A stretch of DNA of 64,000 bases. Source: Gemella haemolysans. GTDB lineage: Bacteria; Bacillota; Bacilli; Staphylococcales; Gemellaceae. Below, piece by piece: positions 37,577-44,092 of this stretch; the stretch's first letter is position 1; every line of letters starts with the position of its first letter. The notes beneath the pieces are model-generated. The model had not been told where the DNA came from. It made no database searches and was given only the letters and a program-made list of their open reading frames with translations. The stretch is taken from positions 2,017,330 to 2,081,329 of the forward strand of contig NZ_CP050965.1 in assembly GCF_012273215.1 (NCBI RefSeq), written 5' to 3'. A program made the position numbers and the translations under genes.

Positions 37577-39010
37577 TTAGTATTTCTCCAATATTTCACT
37601 TCTTACCGCTGAGATAAGATAAAGTGAACCTGTAATTAGAAGAATTTCATCATCTTTTAGATTTGGGATAATGTTGTTTAATGCAACTTCATAATTCTCA
37701 TATTTAGTAACATGAGTATCACCGAAGCTTTGAACTAGATTATCAAGATTTGATTCTTTAATTTCGATTGGAACTTTTGTTGCCGAGAATTCAGCTGGGA
37801 TTGTTTTTGATTTTTCGATCATATCTTTATAATCTTTGTCTTCAAGAATACCAAGCAGAATTTTCAATTTAGGGAATTTTTGCTTATCTAGGTAGGCTAC
37901 TAAACTATCAATTCCATCATTGTTGTGCGCGCCATCTAGAAGAATATTTTCACGAATCCATTCTAAACGTCCTACCCAAACTGATTTACTTAGAGCTTCT
38001 TTTATAACATCATCTTCTATATCGATTATATTGCGTTTTTTCAGGTTAGATAATGCTTCTAGAGCTAAAGATGCATTAAAAGTTTGGTGTGCACCGACCA
38101 TTTTAGTAGAATAATCTATACCTTTATATGAGAATACGTTACCTCTAGCTTCGACCTTCTTCACAACGATATCCTCTTCGTTTAAAATACTCAAGCTAGC
38201 ATTTTTTTCTTCACATATGTCTTTTATTACATTTACTACACCTTCACAAGCAGGGTAAATTAGAACATTATCATTTTCTTGGATAATTCCACCTTTTTCA
38301 TAAGCAATTTTTTCAAGAGTATCGCCAAGAATCGCAGTGTGATCTAGACCGATTTTTGCAATTATAGATAATACTTTTTCTTTAAAAATATTTGTTCCAT
38401 CATATCTTCCGCCAAGACCAACTTCCATAATGACGAAGTCTGTTTTTTGCTCTTTAAAGTATAATAGAGCTACACCAGTGATAATTTCAAAGAATGACAG
38501 TTTATCGCTAGGATCTGGATTATTCTTGTCGTAAGTTTCTTGAACTAGTTTGAATAATCGATAAGCTTCTTTATATGAAATAAAATCATCGTTAACACGG
38601 ATTCTATCGTTAAAACTCAGCATACCAGGACTTGTATATAATCCAACTTTATATTTAGTTTTTAAGACATCTTTCAAATAAGAACAAGTAGAACCTTTAC
38701 CGTTAGTTCCAGCAACATGAATTACTTTAAGATCTTTTTCAGGATGATCAAAAAGTTCAAGAATATGTTCCATTCTGTGAAGACCAAGTTTCATCCCAGT
38801 ACGTTCTATTTTATATGATGAAGTAATAAGAAGTTCTTCACAAACACATTCAACTGCATAGTTTACAATTTCATCTTCATCTAAAGTTAGAAGTTTTTCA
38901 GCAAGCTGTTCTAAACTTAGCTGACTAAAAAGCTCTAATATGTTATTTTTATCTTCTAAATTATTTTCTTTTAAATATTTCTCAAATTTTATTTTACAAT
39001 TCAAATTCAT
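37577..39010 (-). CDS. folC: Folylpolyglutamate/dihydrofolate synthase
   Basis: 477 residues. P-loop HVAGTNGKGSTCSYL, GLYTSPGMLSFNDRI, EVGLGGRYDGTN, ILLDGAHNNDG: the Mur-ligase-like FolC motifs in order. The first ~60 residues are an extension not seen in typical ~430-residue FolC; an internal Met such as that of MKLGLHRMEHI could be an alternative start. Adds glutamate to folates; folP lies 5 kb away on the other strand. Confidence 0.9.
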   Translation of the reverse strand: MNLNCKIKFEKYLKENNLEDKNNILELFSQLSLEQLAEKLLTLDEDEIVNYAVECVCEELLITSSYKIERTGMKLGLHRMEHILELFDHPEKDLKVIHVAGTNGKGSTCSYLKDVLKTKYKVGLYTSPGMLSFNDRIRVNDDFISYKEAYRLFKLVQETYDKNNPDPSDKLSFFEIITGVALLYFKEQKTDFVIMEVGLGGRYDGTNIFKEKVLSIIAKIGLDHTAILGDTLEKIAYEKGGIIQENDNVLIYPACEGVVNVIKDICEEKNASLSILNEEDIVVKKVEARGNVFSYKGIDYSTKMVGAHQTFNASLALEALSNLKKRNIIDIEDDVIKEALSKSVWVGRLEWIRENILLDGAHNNDGIDSLVAYLDKQKFPKLKILLGILEDKDYKDMIEKSKTIPAEFSATKVPIEIKESNLDNLVQSFGDTHVTKYENYEVALNNIIPNLKDDEILLITGSLYLISAVRSEILEKY

Positions 39011-39112
39011 AAATAAACACCAACATTTCTAATAATATACATTTAATTTTATAATGATAAAGATGAATTGTAAAGGATATAATTTTGGTGAATTTGATGG
39101 AGGGATTTAGCT

Positions 39113-39296
39113 AGGAACTGTTCCAAAAGTTCTAAAATTTAAAAAAATCAATAAGAGAATTCATAGACGCAGTGGTTTATTGATATCTAAATTCGCTTTA
39201 TAAAAGCTTTTTAGATGTCTAATAAACCACTGCGGAAAGTGACTCTATAAAATCTTGTTTCTTAAGAAATCAAGATTTTTGAGTCACTCCCAATAC
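39113..39296 (+). repeat. Dispersed two-hairpin intergenic repeat, copy B
   Basis: The best-preserved copy. Its first hairpin pairs GCAGTGGTTTATT with AATAAACCACTGC across a GCTTTATAAAAGC loop. The second pairs GTGACTC with GAGTCAC around a RATTTCTTAAGAAAT-type inner palindrome. It lies between folC and the NmrA-like gene, both of which read away from it. Confidence 0.85.
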
Positions 39297-39377
39297 AAAA
39301 AAGTGTATACTTTAATTTTAATTGTTAGTATGTTAGTATAATTAATGAAGAAGTTAGAGATAAAAAAGGAGAACAAC

Positions 39378-40220
39378 ATGATAGCAATAACAGGTGTAAC
39401 AGGAAAACTAGGTGAAAGAGTAGCGGAAGTTTTAAGTGAGCAAGGGATAGAAACAGTTCATATCGCAAGAAATCCTATGAAAGCTAAGAAATACAGTAAT
39501 GCAGAAATAAGAAAAGTAAGCTACGAGAATAGCGAAGAAAGTCGTGCGGCATTAACTGGAGTAAAAACATTATTAATGGTATCAGCGAAAGAAAATGCCA
39601 AAAGGGTGGAAGAACACATTGGATTTATTGATGCAGCTAAAACAGCAGGAGTAGAACATATCGTATATATTTCATTCTATAATAATAAAGAAGATGCAAC
39701 ATTTACTTTATCACGAGACCACTATCAAACAGAAAAATACATAAAAGAACAGGGATTACAATATACATTCCTTAGAGATAATTTTTATTTAGATTTCTTT
39801 TTAGATATGTGTTTAGAATATGGAGAACTTCGAGGACCAGCAGGAGATGGTTTAGTATCTGCAGTAGCTCGTAAAGATGCTTCAGATATGGTAGTGGCAG
39901 TTATGTTAAAAACAGAGGAATATAAAAATAAAGTATTAAACTTAACAGGTCCACGAAATTTATCGATGAAAGAAATTGCTGAGATTGTTAGTGAAAAAAC
40001 AGGTAAGGAAATTACATATTACAATGAAACAGTAGAAGAAGCCTATAAATCACGCCAAAAATGGGAAGCAGAACAGTGGGAATATGATTCATGGGTAAGT
40101 ACATATACAGCTATAAAAAAAGGTGAACAAGAAGGAGTTTCACTAGACATAGAAAAAGTATTAGGAAGACCAGCAACATCATTGGAACAACTTTTAGAGG
40201 AGTATGTTGGAAGAAAATAA
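39378..40220 (+). CDS. NmrA/QOR2-like NAD(P)-binding protein
   Basis: 280 residues from ATG 39378, with AAAGGAG upstream. Rossmann start MIAITGVTGKLGERV, a GVKTLLMVSAKE strand, VEHIVYISFYN, and a C-terminal SMKEIAEIVSEKTG region resembling NmrA-type atypical short-chain dehydrogenases (quinone oxidoreductase-like or redox sensors). No canonical YxxxK catalytic pair is evident. Likely binds NAD(P)H; reaction unknown. Confidence 0.82.
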   Translation: MIAITGVTGKLGERVAEVLSEQGIETVHIARNPMKAKKYSNAEIRKVSYENSEESRAALTGVKTLLMVSAKENAKRVEEHIGFIDAAKTAGVEHIVYISFYNNKEDATFTLSRDHYQTEKYIKEQGLQYTFLRDNFYLDFFLDMCLEYGELRGPAGDGLVSAVARKDASDMVVAVMLKTEEYKNKVLNLTGPRNLSMKEIAEIVSEKTGKEITYYNETVEEAYKSRQKWEAEQWEYDSWVSTYTAIKKGEQEGVSLDIEKVLGRPATSLEQLLEEYVGRK

Positions 40221-40244
40221 AGTAGGAACAGAAATTTTCCAAAT

Positions 40245-40402
40245 TTTTTCAACTTTAATTTCATTTTAATTATAGTCTAAAGTTCACGTAAGGTAAGTGG
40301 GATATAATATAAACATAACAAAACTTAATAATATTTTTTTTTCATAATATATGGCTCGTCGAAAGACGAGCCTTTCTCCATATCTAGAGATTATTTTCAA
40401 GC
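40245..40402 (+). repeat. 157-bp RNA-like repeat, unit 1
   Basis: Contains TTTAAT-N5-TTTAAT upstream motifs, TATAAT at 40303-40308, an ~45-nt AT-rich stretch, then the hairpin GGCTCGTC-GAAA-GACGAGCC (40353-40372) followed by TTTCTCCAT. Confidence 0.85.
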
Positions 40403-40558
40403 TTTTTCAACTTTAGTTTCATTTTAATTATAGTCTAAAGTTCATGTAAGGTAAGTGGGGTATAATATAAACATAACAAAACTTAATAATATTTTTTTCA
40501 TAATATATGGCTCATCGAAAGATGGGCCTTTCTCCATTTCTGAGAATAATTTTCATTA
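40403..40558 (+). repeat. 157-bp RNA-like repeat, unit 2
   Basis: TATAAT at 40461-40466; hairpin GGCTCATC-GAAA-GATGGGCC (40509-40528), which keeps pairing with a changed sequence (one G-T pair); same TTTCTCCAT tail. Confidence 0.85.
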
Positions 40559-40702
40559 TTTTTCAACTTTAGTTTTATTTAAATTATAGTCTAAAGTTCA
40601 CGTAAGGTAAGTGGGATATAATATAAACATAACAAAACTTAATAATATTTTTTTCATAATATATGGCTCGTCAAAAGACGAGCCTTTCTCCATTTCTGGG
40701 AG
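40559..40702 (+). repeat. 157-bp RNA-like repeat, unit 3 (3' end lost)
   Basis: TATAAT at 40617-40622; hairpin GGCTCGTC-AAAA-GACGAGCC (40665-40684); TTTCTCCAT tail. The terminal ATAATTTTCAA segment of other units is replaced by unrelated sequence leading to the GNAT gene. Confidence 0.8.
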
Positions 40703-40837
40703 GACTTGACAAGTTATTATTTTTGTAAATATAATATATTTAAATTGATAATTAATAAATTCTATGAATACTCATGCTGTTAAGAGGTTAGCAAATGAGA
40801 GATATTTAGTATAGATAATATTTTAGAAGGTGTAGAT

Positions 40838-41293
40838 ATGAATATTAGTTTTGAAAAAGGAATAAACAAAAATAATGCATTAACGATCTGTGAATGGTCG
40901 AATGAGAAAGGTGAAGAATTTCAAAAGCAATGGATGGGATCAAAAATTTCTTATCCTTTAGATTTAGAAAAAATAAGAAAATTAGAGGATTTATTTTCTA
41001 TTTTTCATGAAGAAGAATTTATAGGCATAATACAAATTATAAAAATTGAGGAAAATAATGCTCATTTAGGAAGATTTATTTTAAATCCACAAAAAGTAGG
41101 CCAAGGATTTGGAAAAAATGCATTAAAATTATTTGTTCATCATATTTTCGAAGATGAAAATATTAATAGTATAACTCTAACGGTATTTGATTCTAATATA
41201 ACTGCTAAAAAGCTGTACGAGAAATTAGGTTTTAAAATTTATAAAGTGATAGAATTTCCAAGTTTGAAGTATATCATGAAAAGAACTAGATAG
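40838..41293 (+). CDS. GNAT-family acetyltransferase inside the repeat array
   Basis: 151 residues; GAAGGTGTAG precedes ATG 40838. GNAT fold: strand and acetyl-CoA loop LGRFILNPQKVGQGFGKNALKL, then SITLTVFDSNITAKKLYEKLGF near the C-terminus, typical of small-molecule or protein N-acetyltransferases (RimJ/L-like). Substrate unknown. The gene sits between repeat units 3 and 4 and is bracketed by a 13-bp direct repeat AGTTATTATTTTT (40712 and 41292), as if inserted into the array. Confidence 0.85.
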   Translation: MNISFEKGINKNNALTICEWSNEKGEEFQKQWMGSKISYPLDLEKIRKLEDLFSIFHEEEFIGIIQIIKIEENNAHLGRFILNPQKVGQGFGKNALKLFVHHIFEDENINSITLTVFDSNITAKKLYEKLGFKIYKVIEFPSLKYIMKRTR

Positions 41294-41308
41294 TTATTAT
41301 TTTTAAAT

Positions 41309-41465
41309 ATTTTCAACTTTAGTTTCATTTTAATTATAGTCTAAAGTTCATGTAAGGTAAGTGGGATATAATATAAACATAACAAAACTTAATAATATTT
41401 TTTTTCATAATATATGGTCCATCGAAAGATGGGCCTTTCTCCATTTCTAGGAATAATTTTCAATC
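41309..41465 (+). repeat. 157-bp RNA-like repeat, unit 4
   Basis: TATAAT at 41367-41372; hairpin GGTCCATC-GAAA-GATGGGCC (41416-41435) with one G-T pair; TTTCTCCAT tail. Confidence 0.83.
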
Positions 41466-41622
41466 TTTTTCAACTTTAATTTCATTTTAATTACTGTCTA
41501 AAGTTCATGTAAGGTAAGCAGGATATAATATAAATATAACAAAACTTAATAATATTTTTTTTCATAATATATGGTCCATCGAAAGATGGACCTTTCTCCA
41601 TTTTCAGAATAGTTTTCAAGTT
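41466..41622 (+). repeat. 157-bp RNA-like repeat, unit 5
   Basis: TATAAT at 41524-41529; hairpin GGTCCATC-GAAA-GATGGACC (41573-41592), fully paired with a sequence different from unit 1; TTTCTCCAT tail. Confidence 0.83.
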
Positions 41623-41627
41623 ATTTC

Positions 41628-41655
41628 TTGAATCTCTACCTCAAAGTGCTATAAT
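41628..41655 (+). promoter_or_regulatory. Promoter directly abutting the MATE start codon
   Basis: TTGAAT (41628-41633), 16-bp spacer, TATAAT (41650-41655). The ATG is at 41663, only seven bases beyond the -10, and no ribosome binding site is present, so the message may be leaderless. Confidence 0.6.
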
Positions 41656-41662
41656 ATTATTT

Positions 41663-43015
41663 ATGAAAAAAACATCAGTTAATTTATTAGAAGGTCCGAT
41701 ATTACGGGCAATGATTGCTTTTGCGATACCAATTATGATAGCGAATATTTTTCAGCAACTCTATAATACGGTAGATATTATGATTGTTGGTAGATTCCTT
41801 GGAGAAGAATCTCTTGCTGCTATTGGAGCTACTGCTGCGATATTTGAGCTTGTAGTTGGTTTTGCATTAGGTATAGGGAATGGTATGGGTATAGTTATTG
41901 CTCGTTATTATGGTGCTGGAAACTATGAGAAGTTAAAGAGTGCTGTAGCTGCCACGTTTGTTATTGGTGGAGTATTAAGTATAGTAATTGCTATATTAGG
42001 TAATTTTACCTTATATCCATTACTGAAATTACTAGGGACACCAAGTAATATTATTGATCAATCTTACGAGTATAGTTATCTTATAGTAGTATTTGTAGGT
42101 GTTACTCTTGCGTACAATTTGTGTGCGGGACTACTTCGAGCAGTTGGAGATAGTAAGGCTGCATTATATTTCTTAATTTTTTCAGCAATTATTAACATTG
42201 TATTAGATATATATTTTATTGCATATTTACATATGGGTGTGCGCTCGGCTGGAGTTGCAACAATTATCTCACAAGGTATTTCTGCAGTATTATGCTTTAA
42301 CTATATTCGTAGAAAAACACCATTTCTTATTCCAACAAAAAAACATTTTACATGGAATAAAAAACTTTATTCTGTTTTATTTAGCCAAGGTTTGGCAATG
42401 GGACTTATGTTTTCTGTTGTTTCGATTGGTACAGTAATCTTACAAACGTCGATTAATGCCTTAGGTCCAGTAATTATAAGTGCTCAAACGAGCGCTAGAA
42501 GAATAATGATGTTCTCACTACTTCCAGTAGGATCTATGAGTGCGACTATAACGACTTTCACATCGCAAAACTTTGGAGCAAGACAATATAGTCGAATAGT
42601 TGAAGGGTTACGTAAGGGTGCGCTTGTTACGATAATTTGGTCAGTCTTCATCTGTATTACGCTATTTTTCGCAAGTCCATATTTAAATGAACTTATCACA
42701 GGAAGTAATGATAAAGAATTAATTTATCAAGCTTCACTATATCTTAAGATTAGTTCTGCATTCTATCCATTTTTAGCGATACTTTTAGTATTGAGAAATG
42801 CTTTGCAAGGATTAGGACAAAAGATGATGCCACTAGTTTCAAGTATTATAGAAATGCTAGGGAAAATATTATTTGTAATATTTATTATTCTAAGTGCAGG
42901 ATATTTAGGAGTAATATTTGTAGAACCTATTCTATGGGTTGTAATGGCTGCTCAGCTGTATTATGCATTTAGAAAAGAGCCAGTTATTCGTTCATTGAAG
43001 AAAAAGAGTAAATAG
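41663..43015 (+). CDS. MATE-family efflux transporter
   Basis: 450 residues, 12 membrane helices. Both MATE halves are visible: EGPILRAMIAFAIPIMIANIFQQLYNTVDIMIVGRFLG at the start and the second half from about 235 with QTSARRIMMFSLLP. The DinF/NorM-type family exports cationic drugs using Na+ or H+. The next Met lies within helix 1, so the leaderless start appears real. Confidence 0.9.
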   Translation: MKKTSVNLLEGPILRAMIAFAIPIMIANIFQQLYNTVDIMIVGRFLGEESLAAIGATAAIFELVVGFALGIGNGMGIVIARYYGAGNYEKLKSAVAATFVIGGVLSIVIAILGNFTLYPLLKLLGTPSNIIDQSYEYSYLIVVFVGVTLAYNLCAGLLRAVGDSKAALYFLIFSAIINIVLDIYFIAYLHMGVRSAGVATIISQGISAVLCFNYIRRKTPFLIPTKKHFTWNKKLYSVLFSQGLAMGLMFSVVSIGTVILQTSINALGPVIISAQTSARRIMMFSLLPVGSMSATITTFTSQNFGARQYSRIVEGLRKGALVTIIWSVFICITLFFASPYLNELITGSNDKELIYQASLYLKISSAFYPFLAILLVLRNALQGLGQKMMPLVSSIIEMLGKILFVIFIILSAGYLGVIFVEPILWVVMAAQLYYAFRKEPVIRSLKKKSK

Positions 43016-43021
43016 TAGATT

Positions 43022-43198
43022 GAGGGCTGATTCAAAAGCTGTAAATTTTAATAAAGTGTATATGAAAACTTATAGGCGCAGTGGTTTATTGATATCTAAA
43101 TTCGCTTTGTAAAAGCTTTTTAGATATCTAATAACCTGTGCGGGAGTGATTCGACAAAATCGATTTCTACGAAATCACGATTTTTGAGTTACTCCCTT
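43022..43198 (+). repeat. Dispersed two-hairpin intergenic repeat, copy C
   Basis: Shares the CGCAGTGGTTTATTGATATC core and the AAAATCGATTTCTACRAAATC second hairpin with copy A (17829), with several substitutions. It lies between the MATE gene and folP. Confidence 0.8.
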
Positions 43199-43268
43199 TT
43201 TTACTGCAAACACAACAGTCACGTGATATAATAGTAAGGTATTTAAAAATAAACGATAAGGTGACAGA

Positions 43269-44072
43269 ATGAATAAATTAAAACAATTATTAAATGAAAA
43301 AAAATATTTAATTATGGGGATATTGAACTTTACTCCAGATTCTTTTTCGGATGGGGGAGATTTTTACGATGTGGAAGCTGCGATAGATGGTGTTCGTAAG
43401 ATGATAGCCGAAGGTGCGGATATTATTGATATAGGTGCTGAATCGACTCGTCCAGGTTCGATTGTAGTTAGTGAGGAAGACGAACTTGCAAGGCTGCAAA
43501 GCGTATTTCCAACTTTAAGAGAAACATTCCCTGATGTGTGCTTTAGTGTTGATACATATAAGCCTAATGTAGCTGAATACATGATTGAAGCTGGTGTCGA
43601 TGTACTAAATGATGTAAATGGAGCTAAAGGAAGTACTATGGCTGATATTGCTGCTAAATATGATATGCCTATCTTCATCATGCACAATGGTGGTGTTGAA
43701 GAGGGGCGTGAGATTGAACAAGTTGTACGCGAACTTGGTGAGAGTGTTGATATTTGTTTAAATGCTGGTGTGAAGAAAGAAAGAATTATCGTTGATCCTG
43801 GAATGGGATTTGGTAAAACTGCAGAAGCTAATTTAGAAATTACACGTAAGCTAGAATTACTTAATTCACTAGGCTGTGAAATCCTATATGCGGTAAGTAG
43901 AAAGAGAACTACAGATTATGTGCTAGGTGGTAATAGTAATCCGAAAGATAGAGATATAGTAAGTGCTACTTTATCATTAGAAGCGGTGAAACGAGGAGCT
44001 AGAATGGTGCGTGTTCATAATGTAAAAGTTATGAAAGAAGCCCTAATAACTTATGAAATAATTAATGGATAA
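43269..44072 (+). CDS. folP: Dihydropteroate synthase
   Basis: 267 residues, AAGGTG upstream. Signature MGILNFTPDSFSDGG, DIIDIGAESTRPG, SVDTYKP, LNDVNGAKG, FIMHNGG and a C-terminal VRVHNV: the complete DHPS barrel. Condenses p-aminobenzoate with the pterin diphosphate; target of sulfonamides. The usual folate-operon partners are absent; the next gene is a helicase 20 bases downstream. Confidence 0.95.
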   Translation: MNKLKQLLNEKKYLIMGILNFTPDSFSDGGDFYDVEAAIDGVRKMIAEGADIIDIGAESTRPGSIVVSEEDELARLQSVFPTLRETFPDVCFSVDTYKPNVAEYMIEAGVDVLNDVNGAKGSTMADIAAKYDMPIFIMHNGGVEEGREIEQVVRELGESVDICLNAGVKKERIIVDPGMGFGKTAEANLEITRKLELLNSLGCEILYAVSRKRTTDYVLGGNSNPKDRDIVSATLSLEAVKRGARMVRVHNVKVMKEALITYEIING

Positions 44073-44092
44073 TCTAACAGAAGGAGGTTGAA

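Noticed and set aside
40351..41600. Each RNA-like repeat can be read as a 13-22 codon peptide starting ATGGCTCGTCG or ATGGTCCATCG
   Set aside because: There is no ribosome binding site, the peptide length varies between units, and the sequence changes follow base pairing of the hairpin rather than conservative amino-acid replacement.
40245..41622. CRISPR array
   Set aside because: The repeated unit is the whole 157 bp, with no short repeat alternating with unique spacers and no cas genes nearby.
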